Positions 20,005 to 30,656 are shown, numbered from the stretch's first letter. The stretch: 64,000 nucleotides of DNA from Chloroflexota bacterium (GCA_026709625.1 JAPOSR010000073.1:1-64000); one strand, 5' to 3'. Translations and numbers: made by a program. The notes: generated by a model from the sequence alone, not told the origin.

Positions 20005-22959
20005 ATGGCAGAGCAGCGCAACCGGCGAGCAAATAATGGGCAGCCACTGCCTTCGCGCTTGGCTGGCCTGCCGCCTTTCTCGGACAATCCTGCGCCGCCA
20101 CCCCTGCCCCAGGCGCCACATCTGCCCCGGCCCCCGCTGCCGCCGCGCAAACGACGGCAGCGCATCGGCGGAGTTCCGCGCGGCTGCCTGCTGCTGATGG
20201 CGGGCATGCTGCTCAGCCTCTGTGGCGGTCTGAGCCTGCTGACTATCGGCGCAGCCTCGCTGATCTTGCCCAGGGTCGAAGCAGCCTGGAGCGCGCGCAT
20301 CGCCGAAGTCGACAATTATCGCAGCTTTGCCAGCACCTTCATCTACGACCGCAATGGCGCAGAGTTGTACGAAGCCTTTGAAGAAGGCCGGCGCGTGCAT
20401 GTCGGCATTGAGCAGGTGCCACAGTCGCTTATAGACGCGACCATCGCTGTTGAAGACAGCAGCTTTTATAAGAATATCGGCATTGATGTGCCCGCGACCG
20501 TGGTCGCCGCGTTGAGTTATCTGGGCGCTGGCCGCGATACTTCGCCCGGCGGCAGCACCATCACCCAACAGTTGGTGCGAAATATCTTCTTTGATTATGA
20601 AAAGCGCTTGCAGCGCAGCGTCGCGCGCAAGCTCGAAGAAATCTTGTTGGCATTGGTCTTGACGCAAGCCAAGAGCAAAGCCGAAATCCTGGAGATGTAT
20701 CTCAACGAGATCTATTATGGCAACCTGGCCTATGGCGTGCAGACAGCCGCGCAGACATTCTTCGGCAAAGATGTCGACCAGATCAACCTGGGCGAAGCCG
20801 CGCTGCTGGCTGGCTTGCCACAAGCCCCAGCCTGGCTCGATCCACTGAATTCCGACCCGACTGTGCAAGCGGCTGTGGACGCTCGCTGGCGGCTGGTGCT
20901 GGGCGAGATGGTCGAAGAAAACCATATCACCCAGTCGCAAGCGCGCGACACCCTGCAAGCCGGCTTGACCTTTGTGCCCGGCAAAGCCTCGCTGACCGCG
21001 CCGCACTTCACCATCTATGCCTTGGGCGAGCTAGAGCGGCTGCTGTTGGGGCTTGGCTATACGCCAGACGATATTCTGGGCGGCGGCTTGCGCGTCTATA
21101 CCACGCTGGATCTGGCTGTCAACCAACTGGCGCAGCAAGCCGCGGCCAACCAGGTTGCCCAGCTGCAGCGCAACAAGGTCAGCAATGCCGCGGTTGTCGT
21201 GACCAAGCCCGCCAGCGGCGAGATCATCGCTATGGTCGGCAGCATCGATTATGAAAACGAAGCCATTGATGGCAGCGTCAATGTGAGCACAGCTTTCCGC
21301 CAGCCCGGCAGCACGATCAAGCCCTTTACCTACGCCGCAGCTATAGAGCGAGGGGTTTCGCCGCTGGATGTGCTTTGGGATACGCCGACCGAGATCGCTG
21401 TGCCCGGACAACCCGTCTATGCGCCGCGCAACTTTGACAATCGCTTCCATGGACCCATGACCATGCGCGCCGCCCTGGCCAACAGCTACAATATCCCGGC
21501 TGTGCAGACGCTGCGACTGGTGGGGGTGGAATACCTGCTGGATATGCTGCGGCGCTTCGGCATCGACACACTGGCGGACGACGCGGCCAGCTATGGCTTG
21601 TCATTGACTCTGGGCGGTGGAGAAATTACGCTCATTGAACTGACCAACGCCTTTGCTGTCTTTGCCAATGGTGGCGATTATGTGCCGGTGACCGCCATAC
21701 GTTGCGTGTTAGACAGCGCCGCGCGCATTGTGTATCAATACGATGGCGGCTGTCCGCGAGGGCAGGGCACCGCTCAGTCGACACTGCGGGAAGCGGAAGC
21801 GATGCGCGTGCTTGATCCGCGTATCGCCTTCCTCATCAATGACATTTTGGGCGACAACGAGGCGCGCGCGCCAGCCATGGGTGCCTATAGCCCTCTGCGC
21901 ACGGATGGCATCATCAGCGCGGTGAAGACGGGCACCACCGATGATGTCAAAGACAACTGGACAGTCGGTTATACGCGCAATGTCGCTGTGGGCGTCTGGG
22001 TGGGCAACAACGATGGCGAGCCCATGCGCGATACCAGCGGTTTGACCGGCGCGGCACCCATCTGGAACAATGTCCTGCGCGGCATCTATGGCAACGATAC
22101 CCGCCGCAGCGCCTTTGCCATTGACGGCCGGCTGCTCAGCGACCAAATTAATCCGCCGCCGGGCATGTCGCGCCGCCAGGTCTGTGAAGCAAGCCGCTTG
22201 ACGATCGGCGCGATCGATTGCCCCGCGTATGTCGGCGAATGGTCGCTGGAGGGGCCGGCTGGCATTCCCGACAGCGCCGGCAACCTGCATTATCCGCCAC
22301 TTCCCCAGCGCTACCCCACGCCGCAGCCCACCTCTGGCTCGGTTGTGGTTGAAGTTTCGCCTGGCGTCTACAGCACGCTGGCGTATCCGCTGCCGCCCGA
22401 GCTTGCCGCGAGCATTCAGTTCCGCGTTGCGCCGGGCGATCTGCCGCCTATCCCGCCCAATTTCTGCCGCGTGCCGATCGAAGACCAAGCCGAAGCGATC
22501 GCGGCCGGCGCGCAGACTCTGCTCTTTGTCGCTGGCCCCGCCACTTCGCAGCCTGATGCGGTCGCAGCCGAACGGTATGCCCGCGAGCACAGCCTGGCTT
22601 ACCTGCCCACGATTGACTGCTGGCGAGATGTCTACCAGCAGCAGCGATTTGGGAATGTCGGCGCGCAGCTGCAGATCACCCAGCCGCGCAGCTGGCAGTC
22701 GGTCAGCCAGCCAATACCGATTGTTGGCAGCGCCGTCTTCGATACCAGCCAGGCTGATTATTATCTGTTCTACATCCGTGGCGGACAATTTGCCGACTTC
22801 ACGCCATTGGAGCATGCTGTCTATGAATCGCGCAGCGACGCGCCGCTGGCCACGCTGCATGCCAATTCGCTGTTGCCAGGCAATTATGTGCTACGGCTGG
22901 CGCTGCACAAGGCAGAGCGCATCGTGCAAGCTACCGATGTGCTCTTCGTCGTGCCCTAA
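20005..22959 (+). CDS. Class A penicillin-binding protein (PBP1A-like)
   Basis: VEDSSFYKNIGID, GGSTITQQLVRN, YLNEIYYG (GT51); PGSTIKPF (SxxK), VKTGTTDD (KTG). Confidence 0.94.
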   Translation: MAEQRNRRANNGQPLPSRLAGLPPFSDNPAPPPLPQAPHLPRPPLPPRKRRQRIGGVPRGCLLLMAGMLLSLCGGLSLLTIGAASLILPRVEAAWSARIAEVDNYRSFASTFIYDRNGAELYEAFEEGRRVHVGIEQVPQSLIDATIAVEDSSFYKNIGIDVPATVVAALSYLGAGRDTSPGGSTITQQLVRNIFFDYEKRLQRSVARKLEEILLALVLTQAKSKAEILEMYLNEIYYGNLAYGVQTAAQTFFGKDVDQINLGEAALLAGLPQAPAWLDPLNSDPTVQAAVDARWRLVLGEMVEENHITQSQARDTLQAGLTFVPGKASLTAPHFTIYALGELERLLLGLGYTPDDILGGGLRVYTTLDLAVNQLAQQAAANQVAQLQRNKVSNAAVVVTKPASGEIIAMVGSIDYENEAIDGSVNVSTAFRQPGSTIKPFTYAAAIERGVSPLDVLWDTPTEIAVPGQPVYAPRNFDNRFHGPMTMRAALANSYNIPAVQTLRLVGVEYLLDMLRRFGIDTLADDAASYGLSLTLGGGEITLIELTNAFAVFANGGDYVPVTAIRCVLDSAARIVYQYDGGCPRGQGTAQSTLREAEAMRVLDPRIAFLINDILGDNEARAPAMGAYSPLRTDGIISAVKTGTTDDVKDNWTVGYTRNVAVGVWVGNNDGEPMRDTSGLTGAAPIWNNVLRGIYGNDTRRSAFAIDGRLLSDQINPPPGMSRRQVCEASRLTIGAIDCPAYVGEWSLEGPAGIPDSAGNLHYPPLPQRYPTPQPTSGSVVVEVSPGVYSTLAYPLPPELAASIQFRVAPGDLPPIPPNFCRVPIEDQAEAIAAGAQTLLFVAGPATSQPDAVAAERYAREHSLAYLPTIDCWRDVYQQQRFGNVGAQLQITQPRSWQSVSQPIPIVGSAVFDTSQADYYLFYIRGGQFADFTPLEHAVYESRSDAPLATLHANSLLPGNYVLRLALHKAERIVQATDVLFVVP

Positions 22960-23097
22960 CTGGAAAAGTTGATCCGCGACAAAAGCCCAGAAACCAGTCT
23001 TGATTGTATAGGCCTATAATGCGCTGGGTTGGGTTTCCGTGGATCAGTCTAGGTTTTCTAGCCATCGGACGTGCAGGCTAAACAGCATGCACTCGAA

Positions 23098-23871
23098 TTA
23101 GTCGCCATCTAGCCAATGCCAATACTCGGTGAGACTCCTGTAAGGTACGTTGGACTCAATAGCCAGAGCCATATCCTTAGTTAGGTAGTTTCTCCAGTAG
23201 TGATCGAATACTCGCTCTCCTAATGTCGAAAATGCTCCATTACCATCGACAAGATCTTGAACGCTCTTTGTTGAGCCGATGTTCTTGGTGTTACCGCTTC
23301 CTGGCTTATCCGAAGCTATCTTCCACTTCTCCTGCAATAGAAATACAAAATCATGAGCTACAGATTGAATACTGTCTAGCTCTTCAAGATTAAACATAGA
23401 CCTTTCATCAATCGATTCTCGGCTTCGTGAGTAAATGACGCCCAAGACATAGTGTCTCTTGTATTCTCTATATGGAAATGATATATTTTTTCTCGAATCC
23501 CTGTTTCGAAAATATCCTGTGAAAGCTCCCAATGTAAAGCCGCTAGCTGTTCGCGCGCCAGTTCGGTAAGTGCTTTTCAAGTCAAACGCTATCTTTTGCC
23601 CATCTGTTCCAGCAAGAGTTAAGTCAGGATAGTGATTCTGATGTTCAGCCAAATGAAGTTCATAACTGTGTAGTCGAGCAAACTCAGCGATTCTGGGAAA
23701 TAACATTAACTCAATCAGCTTTGAAATGACTTTTGTGTCGACAGACACAGTGTAGATGTTGCGATAAGTATCGATGAATCCTTTGACAACCCAATCTCCA
23801 ATGTCGTTTGCTATGGTGGATTGAAACACGGGCAGGTATTCGCGCATCTGGCGCTCAAATGTCGTCATCAA
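23098..23871 (-). CDS. EcoRV-like type II restriction endonuclease
   Basis: SVDTKVISKLIELMLFPRI, HQNHYPDLTL...KIAFDLKSTY, FTLGAFTGYFRN, FLLQEKWKIASDKPGSGNTKNIGS, YWRNY align along nearly the whole length with EcoRV (recalled) incl. catalytic PD..D-x-K. Confidence 0.92.
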   Translation of the reverse strand: MMTTFERQMREYLPVFQSTIANDIGDWVVKGFIDTYRNIYTVSVDTKVISKLIELMLFPRIAEFARLHSYELHLAEHQNHYPDLTLAGTDGQKIAFDLKSTYRTGARTASGFTLGAFTGYFRNRDSRKNISFPYREYKRHYVLGVIYSRSRESIDERSMFNLEELDSIQSVAHDFVFLLQEKWKIASDKPGSGNTKNIGSTKSVQDLVDGNGAFSTLGERVFDHYWRNYLTKDMALAIESNVPYRSLTEYWHWLDGD

Positions 23872-24942
23872 TCACTGGCCGATCAACAGGAGTTCGTTAG
23901 AGCGTTTGTTCTTCGACAAGACATACTGGTAATTGCAGAATCTCTCTATTCTAATATCTGTCTTGAATCGAGATAGAAGTCGAATCAATTCCGACTCCGA
24001 CGGGATGCCGTCGCTTCTGTAAGATACGACCAGAATACTATCGGCATACCTTTCAAATACTCGTTCAAATGCCCGATAGATTCGAATTTTGTCAGTCCAA
24101 TCGTTTACCTGCCGAATGAGACGTCTATGCTTGGATGTCATGTCTATCATATCTCGCCACTGGCTGTAATTGACTAGACCTTCAAGGAAATGATAAAAGT
24201 CTCGGAAGTCAACAGCCACGCCTTTGCCCGATATGTATGGCGGATCTAGATACACCAGATCGTATTTTCCACTAACGCTGTCCACATCCATATTGGTCGC
24301 ATAGCAGTCTTTGCCATTGGAAAAAACTGCTCGATTCGCTTCAGCAACAAAATGCCGAAACCATGATTCAAATGGCTTATCCCAGCTTGTTTTGTTCCCG
24401 AACGACCGCTTTACTTTGGCTGTACGAACATAAAGATTCTTTCGATGAAAAAGATTGTACGGCCGCTTAATGATGCATGACTGCGCCAAAGCAAAAAATG
24501 CAAGCGCCCGCTTGTATTTGTTGCTTATTCGATGAATGTTAGTGATTACCTTATCAAGCCATCTATTTTCTTCATCAAGGTAATAAATTTCACTAAAAGT
24601 ATCGGCAATCAGGGTAGGATACGAAGCATCGTATGTATTGAGTATCCAATCAATCTCACGGTCTTCCAGCACTACTTCAGAGTTCTCTACGAGCGCCTGT
24701 CCAATCCAATAATTGAACTTCAAGGAATCGTTGTAAGTTACCTGCTTCTGCTCCTGTTTGAGTTTGTACGCTACAGCGCCTGTGCCGCCAAATACATCCA
24801 GACAGCTCTCGACATCCAAATATGCGACTTTGGACCAGATCCACTGCACAAGTTTGGACTTGCTTCCCTGATACCTGGTTTTCGGGAACTTGTGATAGGG
24901 TTTTGGAAGAAGCGCAAGTTGTCCAAGCATATACATTCGCAA
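23872..24942 (-). CDS. DNA adenine methylase (Dam-family, D12 class)
   Basis: RYQGSKSKLVQWI, CLDVFGGTGAVAYKL, LVYLDPPYISGKG (DPPY); immediately upstream of the EcoRV-like REase. Confidence 0.88.
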   Translation of the reverse strand: MRMYMLGQLALLPKPYHKFPKTRYQGSKSKLVQWIWSKVAYLDVESCLDVFGGTGAVAYKLKQEQKQVTYNDSLKFNYWIGQALVENSEVVLEDREIDWILNTYDASYPTLIADTFSEIYYLDEENRWLDKVITNIHRISNKYKRALAFFALAQSCIIKRPYNLFHRKNLYVRTAKVKRSFGNKTSWDKPFESWFRHFVAEANRAVFSNGKDCYATNMDVDSVSGKYDLVYLDPPYISGKGVAVDFRDFYHFLEGLVNYSQWRDMIDMTSKHRRLIRQVNDWTDKIRIYRAFERVFERYADSILVVSYRSDGIPSESELIRLLSRFKTDIRIERFCNYQYVLSKNKRSNELLLIGQ

Positions 24943-25117
24943 TGGCGATGATTGTCCGTAAACTGATTATAGCAATTATATGAAAAAACAACCCATTTTG
25001 CAGATGCTGGAGACTGTCTCTGTCTTTGTTGTGCAGTATCGAATCCGATTGCAGAGCAGCTATTCAAGCAGCCTACAGATTGCGCTTCCCCCGACTCTTC
25101 GGGGCAACCGTCGTGCC

Positions 25118-26257
25118 CTAGCGAGGTCGGCGCTTTGCCAAGACCGATTCGTAGACTTCAACAGTCTCAGTGACCATCCGCGCCGCGCTGAAATGTTCTT
25201 CGAGCCGCGCTGTCCCCAGCAGCCCCATATACTTCCGCAACGCGCGATCGCTCAGCAGCTGCGCAATCGCCTGCGCCAGCCCATCCACATCCCGCGCTTC
25301 AATCAACAGGCCGGTCTCGCCGTGGACGACCACTTCCGGCAGGGCGCTGACTCGACTGGCGATCACCGGTACGCGCCGCGCCATGGCTTCCAAGACCACC
25401 AGGCCAAAGCCCTCCCATAAGCTGGGCACCAGCAGCACATCCAGCGCCGTCATCAGTTCAGCCGCATCATCGCGCCAACTCAGCCAATGCACACGCTCTG
25501 CCACACCCAGCGCTGTCGCCAGTTGGCGCAGCTCGCCAGCTTTTTCGCCATCGCCGATGATCACCAAACGCGCCTGGGGAAAGTCAGATTGAATGCGCCG
25601 CAGCGCCTCCAGCGAATAGGGCACGCCCTTTTGCCGCACAAGCCGACATACCATGCCCAGCAGCGGCGTATCCAGCGGCAAGCCCAGTTCGGCGCGCAAG
25701 CCATGTCGGACCCGCTGAATGGTCTCGTCGCTCAGCCAGTGGTAGTCCATGCCATAGCGCACGATGCGCAGCTTGTCGCGGGGCGCGCCTTCAATTTCTG
25801 TGGCGAAGTTCGCCATCGCGCCCGAAATAGCGATGCCCGCGTCCAGTCTCTGCCACAACTGCCGATTGAGCCGCCGCCAGCGAGGGCGATAGCGGAATGG
25901 GTCGTCGTTGTGCCGACTGCTGATTACTGTGTCCACCAGCGCCAGTTTTGCCGCAGCATAACCATACATGTCGGCGTGGATGAGGTGAGTATGCGCGATG
26001 TCGGGCGCTGTCGCTCGCAATGCCCGCCGCAAACGCCACAACAGCCGAGCGTCATAATCGCCGCGAATGCTGAGGCGAGTCAATGGAATACCGTGTTCTT
26101 GCGCCGCCGCAGCCATGTCTTTCATGGGTTTGTCGGGCTCGACCAGCATAATCAGCCGCGCATCTACGCCCCGCCCGCGCAGCCCCCTCAGCAAGATCAG
26201 CAGATGCCGCTCTGCGCCGCTGATGCGGGTAACTTTGATGATGTGGACGACGCGCAT
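25118..26257 (-). CDS. Glycosyltransferase family 4
   Basis: ISGAERHLLILLRGLRGRG...GMVCRLVRQKGVPYSLEAL...VPSLWEGFGLVVLEAMARRVPVIASRVSALPEVV. Confidence 0.92.
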   Translation of the reverse strand: MRVVHIIKVTRISGAERHLLILLRGLRGRGVDARLIMLVEPDKPMKDMAAAAQEHGIPLTRLSIRGDYDARLLWRLRRALRATAPDIAHTHLIHADMYGYAAAKLALVDTVISSRHNDDPFRYRPRWRRLNRQLWQRLDAGIAISGAMANFATEIEGAPRDKLRIVRYGMDYHWLSDETIQRVRHGLRAELGLPLDTPLLGMVCRLVRQKGVPYSLEALRRIQSDFPQARLVIIGDGEKAGELRQLATALGVAERVHWLSWRDDAAELMTALDVLLVPSLWEGFGLVVLEAMARRVPVIASRVSALPEVVVHGETGLLIEARDVDGLAQAIAQLLSDRALRKYMGLLGTARLEEHFSAARMVTETVEVYESVLAKRRPR

Positions 26258-26279
26258 ATCCGTGCCTGCCGCTCAGAGT

Positions 26280-27665
26280 CTAGCTGCTGGTTTGGCGCGG
26301 GTTGATCTCCGCCGACAAGGGGCCAATCAAGCCACGGTCGTCAATGGCGGCGATAGCGATAGCTTCGTAGTCGGCAAAGCCATCCCAAGACAGCTTGGTT
26401 TCATCAAATTGGATCTGCTGGGCATAAATCAGCGAGCCTGGCGGTCGCAGCGCGATGATGTAACGCTTGGCGGCGACTGGCTCCCACACCAATTCTTGCC
26501 AGCTCTCATCACGATTGCGCAGGGCGATATTGGCGGGCGGACGCGGACCATCCGCCAGCGACAGCAGCACAGCCAGCGAGGCTTGCGTGGCGCGGCGCAG
26601 GTAACCCGGCTCTATGAATTCGATGGTGTCGGTGGGGTCGGCATTGCGCTTTTCTTCGTGGGCATTGATGAAGCGAACCGCCGGATAGCCCAGCTCGCTG
26701 AACGAGAAGTGATCGCCCCAGCGATTTTCGCGGTCGATGGCGTCTTGCACCTGCAAAGCCATATCCATCTCATAATTGTACGCCAGAAAGTTGGCGGTGC
26801 GCGCCAGCTTGCGTGAGGGCGATGTCGAGTTGGGCGGCGCAGAAAAAACGCGCAGCTGCTGGTCGTTGACAAGGCCGGCAAAGTCGTGCACATTGCCAAT
26901 CGTGTCGAGGTTGATCATGCCAACCAGGTCGATATTGCTTTGTTTGATCCAGGCTGCAAAGGCGCGGCTGCCTTGGCGGTCGATTTCTTCGGCAGAAAAA
27001 AGCGCAAACATCACCGTCGCTTTGTACTTTGATGCGCTGAGGATGCGCGCCATCTCCAGCACAGCCGCCACGCCCGATGCATTGTCGTTTGCGCCGGGCG
27101 CATAGGCGCTGCCCGAAGTGCGATCGAGACCGATGCTGTCATAATGCGCGCCGACCAAGATAGTGCCCCCGTTTACCTCGCTGCCGCCGATCGCGCCGAC
27201 GACATTGTATTGCGGCGTGAGTTCGTCCGGCGTGATGTACGCGTCAAACCGCAGGTCGAAGGTATAGAGATTGCCGCCAGACGCGCCGCTGAATAGCTGG
27301 AGCTGGTCTTGAATATAGCGCCGCGCCGCGCCGATGCCTTCTATGCGCGAATCTTGCGTTGAGGCGATATGCCGCGTCTGAAATTCTTGCAGGCTGCGCA
27401 CATGCTGCATCAAGCGGTCTGATTCGACCTGCGCCAACAGCTCGCCCATCACATCGACAGGCGGCTCTTCGGGCGTCGGTCCGATCTCGCCGACGGTCAC
27501 TGGGCCAGGCGCAGCATAGCCGAGCGTGGCTTGTGGCGGCAGAGTCGGCAAAGGTGCCAGCGTCGGCGGGGCATTTTCGCTCGTGCCCATGTTGCAAGCC
27601 ACCACCAGCAGCAGCAACCCCGCCAAACAAGCCGCTGTCCGCAGATGAATGTCTATCGGTCGCAT
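26280..27665 (-). CDS. M28-family metallopeptidase, lipoprotein
   Basis: LLVVACN lipobox; GAHYDSIG...GANDNASGVAAVLEMAR...FALFSAEEIDRQGSRAF. Confidence 0.92.
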   Translation of the reverse strand: MRPIDIHLRTAACLAGLLLLVVACNMGTSENAPPTLAPLPTLPPQATLGYAAPGPVTVGEIGPTPEEPPVDVMGELLAQVESDRLMQHVRSLQEFQTRHIASTQDSRIEGIGAARRYIQDQLQLFSGASGGNLYTFDLRFDAYITPDELTPQYNVVGAIGGSEVNGGTILVGAHYDSIGLDRTSGSAYAPGANDNASGVAAVLEMARILSASKYKATVMFALFSAEEIDRQGSRAFAAWIKQSNIDLVGMINLDTIGNVHDFAGLVNDQQLRVFSAPPNSTSPSRKLARTANFLAYNYEMDMALQVQDAIDRENRWGDHFSFSELGYPAVRFINAHEEKRNADPTDTIEFIEPGYLRRATQASLAVLLSLADGPRPPANIALRNRDESWQELVWEPVAAKRYIIALRPPGSLIYAQQIQFDETKLSWDGFADYEAIAIAAIDDRGLIGPLSAEINPRQTSS

Positions 27666-27736
27666 AAGCGCGATTTTATCATAACAGGCAAAAGGGAATG
27701 AGCCTGTACTGCGCCTGGGGCGAGAGCTCTGCCCCC

Positions 27737-28822
27737 CTAATCCAGGTAATCGCGGAGTTTGCGGCTGCGGCGAGGATGACGCAGCCTGCGCAGCGCTCGG
27801 CCTTCGATCTGGCGGATGCGTTCGCGCGTCAAGCCAAACTTCTGTCCGACTTCTTCCAACGTATAGGCGTGCCCGTTTTGCAGTCCAAAGCGCAAACGCA
27901 AGATGCGCGCTTCACGCGGGGTCAACGTTTCCAGTAATTCTTCGATCTTGTCTTTGAGCAGTTTGCTGTAGGCGCTGTCGGATGGTTTGGGCTCGCGGTC
28001 ATTCTCGATAAAGTTGCCCAGCTCGCTGTCTTCGTCTTTGCCGACCGGGTGCTCGAGGCTGAGCGGCCGCCACGACACGCGCAGCATCCATTGCACCTTG
28101 CGCGGCTCGGTTTCCATGACTTCGGCAATTTCTTCGACGGACGGTTTGCAGCCAGATTGCTGTTCCAACTCGCGAGCGACGCGATACATCTGACGGATGC
28201 GGTCGGTCATGTGCACCGGCACGCGGATGGTGCGCCCCTGGTCGGCGACAGCGCGGGTGATTGTTTGGCGGATCCACCAGGTGGCATAAGTGCTAAAGCG
28301 ATAGCCGCGGTGATAATCGAACTTTTCGACCGCCTTGATCAAACCCAGGCTGCCTTCCTGAATCAAATCCAGCAGCTGCACGCCACGGTCCATATAGCGC
28401 TTGGCGATCGAGACGACCAGCCGGCCATTGGCTTCGATCAGATGGTTGCGGGCATGCTGTCCATCCTGGACGAGGAACTGCCACTCGGCGCGGCGTTCAT
28501 GATCAGGAGCTTGCGCCAGTTGCCGTTCGGCTTTCAAGCCAGCTTCCTGGCGCATGGCTAGCTGCACTTCTTCTTCTGGCGTCAACAGCGGGACGCGCGC
28601 CATCTCCCGCAAATACATGCCGACAGTATCGCTGGTAGAAATCTCATCCAGGTCGAACTCTTCGTCGGATTCGATCTCCAGGTCTTCCGCGATTTCGTCT
28701 GTGAAGAACGGCAGATCCGCGTCTTCGACCAAGACGGCGTAATCGTCTTTTTCGGTGTTTTCGTCGACCAGGTAAGCCAGCGACCCAACTTCGGACGCAA
28801 GCCCGCTTTCAAATCCATTCAC
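27737..28822 (-). CDS. sigA: Primary RNA polymerase sigma factor (start uncertain)
   Basis: [87 protein letters not shown]...[11 protein letters not shown]. Confidence 0.93.
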   Translation of the reverse strand: MNGFESGLASEVGSLAYLVDENTEKDDYAVLVEDADLPFFTDEIAEDLEIESDEEFDLDEISTSDTVGMYLREMARVPLLTPEEEVQLAMRQEAGLKAERQLAQAPDHERRAEWQFLVQDGQHARNHLIEANGRLVVSIAKRYMDRGVQLLDLIQEGSLGLIKAVEKFDYHRGYRFSTYATWWIRQTITRAVADQGRTIRVPVHMTDRIRQMYRVARELEQQSGCKPSVEEIAEVMETEPRKVQWMLRVSWRPLSLEHPVGKDEDSELGNFIENDREPKPSDSAYSKLLKDKIEELLETLTPREARILRLRFGLQNGHAYTLEEVGQKFGLTRERIRQIEGRALRRLRHPRRSRKLRDYLD

Positions 28823-28887
28823 AGCATAACCTTGTTTGGTTGGCAACGCCGTCTCATCAAGGGCGCAGTGTACAAGTTTTGTTGCGA

Positions 28888-29436
28888 TTACGCCAGCAGC
28901 TGCTTTAAGACAGCCAGGCGCGGGTCGATTGCGCCGGCCTCGGTGTCGAGCTCGCGCGCCGCGGACCAATCGCTTTCAGCGTTCAGTTTGTCGCCGGTCT
29001 CGGCGCTGAGTCCGTGGCAATCTTCACGGCAGACAGCGCGGTAGCTGGCTTCGATCAACACTTCTTCGCGCAGCAGTGGTGCCAGGTCGATCTCGTTGTT
29101 GCCATCTACGCAAAAGTCAGTCTTGCCCGCAAACGTCGGCAGCGCAAAGAGTTCGGCGATATCCAGCTTAAATCCGTGTTCAAATGAGTCAAGGCAGCGG
29201 TCGCATTCACGCCGATGGCAGATTTCCAGCTTGCCTTGCAGCAAAATGCCATCTTTGGCGCGCGTCAATACCAAATCGCCCGTCAGCGACTCGACAAACA
29301 AATCTTCGTGAATTTGCAGCCGCTGCGGGATGTTCAGGGGAAAGCTGCGGCAAGCGCCAGGCCCAGCCGACAGCAAAAAACCGACCTGCAACCGCAGAAG
29401 TCGCTTGTTCAAATAACTGCCGCGCGGGTGATTCAA
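28888..29436 (-). CDS. DUF177 / YceD-family protein
   Basis: [29 protein letters not shown]...[29 protein letters not shown]. Confidence 0.85.
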   Translation of the reverse strand: MNHPRGSYLNKRLLRLQVGFLLSAGPGACRSFPLNIPQRLQIHEDLFVESLTGDLVLTRAKDGILLQGKLEICHRRECDRCLDSFEHGFKLDIAELFALPTFAGKTDFCVDGNNEIDLAPLLREEVLIEASYRAVCREDCHGLSAETGDKLNAESDWSAARELDTEAGAIDPRLAVLKQLLA

Positions 29437-29557
29437 AAGCGAACCTCGGAAAGCTGGCCAGCATCAACGATGCCATACCATCAACGCAGAGGCATTTTAC
29501 TGGTTGAAGATTGCGCCTGTCAAGGAATCGGATGCTTTTTCGCCGGTCGATTAATGC

Positions 29558-29586
29558 TTGACATTGGCAATCGCGCCGTCTATGCT
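29558..29586 (+). promoter_or_regulatory. Sigma70-type promoter of the tRNA-Arg gene
   Basis: TTGACA - 17 bp - TATGCT, ending 13 bp before the tRNA 5' end. Confidence 0.7.
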
Positions 29587-29599
29587 GATTGTCGATGAT

Positions 29600-29672
29600 G
29601 TGCCTGTAGCTCAGCGGATAGAGCACTGGTCTACGGAACCAGGTGTCGGGAGTTCGAATCTCTCCAGGCACG
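29600..29672 (+). tRNA. tRNA-Arg (anticodon ACG)
   Basis: GTGCCTG/CAGGCAC acceptor stem, TAGCTCAGCGGATAGAGC D arm, CTGGT-CTACGGA-ACCAG anticodon arm, GTTCGAATC T loop; CCA not encoded. Confidence 0.95.
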
Positions 29673-29676
29673 CAGC

Positions 29677-29706
29677 AGCCCCTCAGCCATGCAGGGGCTT
29701 TTGTTT
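29677..29706 (+). terminator. Rho-independent terminator after tRNA-Arg
   Basis: AGCCCCT-cagccatgc-AGGGGCT followed by TTTGTTT. Confidence 0.75.
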
Positions 29707-29869
29707 GCCCGCCCTTCATGTTCTGTTAATTTAGAAGGCGCGCGCGGGCAGTTGAGGCGGCTATTGAATATCGCCAAGCCGCCATGCTCCTGTCATCGGC
29801 AGCGATGCGAAACTGATATTTGGCTTTGCCTGTGTCGTGTCTTGGTTTCGTCGCTCGCCCAGCGGCGGG

Positions 29870-30577
29870 TCAGGCAATCGGCTCGGTATCGGCAGAGCTG
29901 GGCAAACCGCTGCGGAATTGCGCCAACGTGCCGCCAAAGGCGATGCGGTCGCCAGCTTCGAGCCACTTGGCTTTGCCGCCGGTTATGGGCTCGCCATTGA
30001 CTGCCGTGCCATTGATGCTGCCCAGGTCAAACAGCTTCCAGCGCGACTCTTCCCAAACCATAAAAGCATGCGGACGCGAAACAGTCGGGTCTTGCAGCGC
30101 GATTTCCCAATTGGCGTTGGGCATCGAACGCCCAACATATATCTCGTCCTTGAGCAGGGTGAAGACCTGCCCGGCTTGTGGCCCGCGCACGATGCGCAGA
30201 CTGGCGCGGTCGCCAGCGACTTTCGCAACCAGGTCCGCTACATCTTCTGCTGGCTCAGCGATCTGCAACAGCTTCAACGCCGACACAAACAAATGCACCT
30301 CGTCGCCGATGTTCAACGTATGCTTGCCATAAATCTGTACGCCATTCACAAAGCTGCCGTTGGCGCTGCCGACATCATCAATGGTAAATCCGCCGTCATG
30401 GCAGGCGATGATGGCGTGAGTCCGTGAGATATGCGCCTCTGACAGTTGAATGTCATTTTCGGCAGAACGGCCGATGCGAATGCTGTCGCCTTCGCTCAGC
30501 GCTCGTTCGCGCGTGCCGCCGCTGTATGGATCAAGCCAGACCAGCCGGGCGAGCGGTCTGCTGCTGTCTGCTGCCAT
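29870..30577 (-). CDS. Tandem FHA-domain protein
   Basis: Two FHA units: IRIGRSAENDIQLSEAHISRTHAII...SANGSFVNG and IYVGRSMPNANWEIALQDPTVSRPHAFM...SINGTAVNG. Confidence 0.88.
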   Translation of the reverse strand: MAADSSRPLARLVWLDPYSGGTRERALSEGDSIRIGRSAENDIQLSEAHISRTHAIIACHDGGFTIDDVGSANGSFVNGVQIYGKHTLNIGDEVHLFVSALKLLQIAEPAEDVADLVAKVAGDRASLRIVRGPQAGQVFTLLKDEIYVGRSMPNANWEIALQDPTVSRPHAFMVWEESRWKLFDLGSINGTAVNGEPITGGKAKWLEAGDRIAFGGTLAQFRSGLPSSADTEPIA

Positions 30578-30656
30578 GAAGACATCCTGGTGCGCCGCGA
30601 GCAATTTGCGGAGATTGTAACATATTGTGGCGGGGCGGGCGGGTATATCGGTGGAG

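Noticed and set aside
19789-21006. 405-aa minus-strand ORF over copy A and the PBP N-terminus
   Set aside because: Part lies in the repeat and the rest is antisense to the PBP; composition is biased, with no domain.
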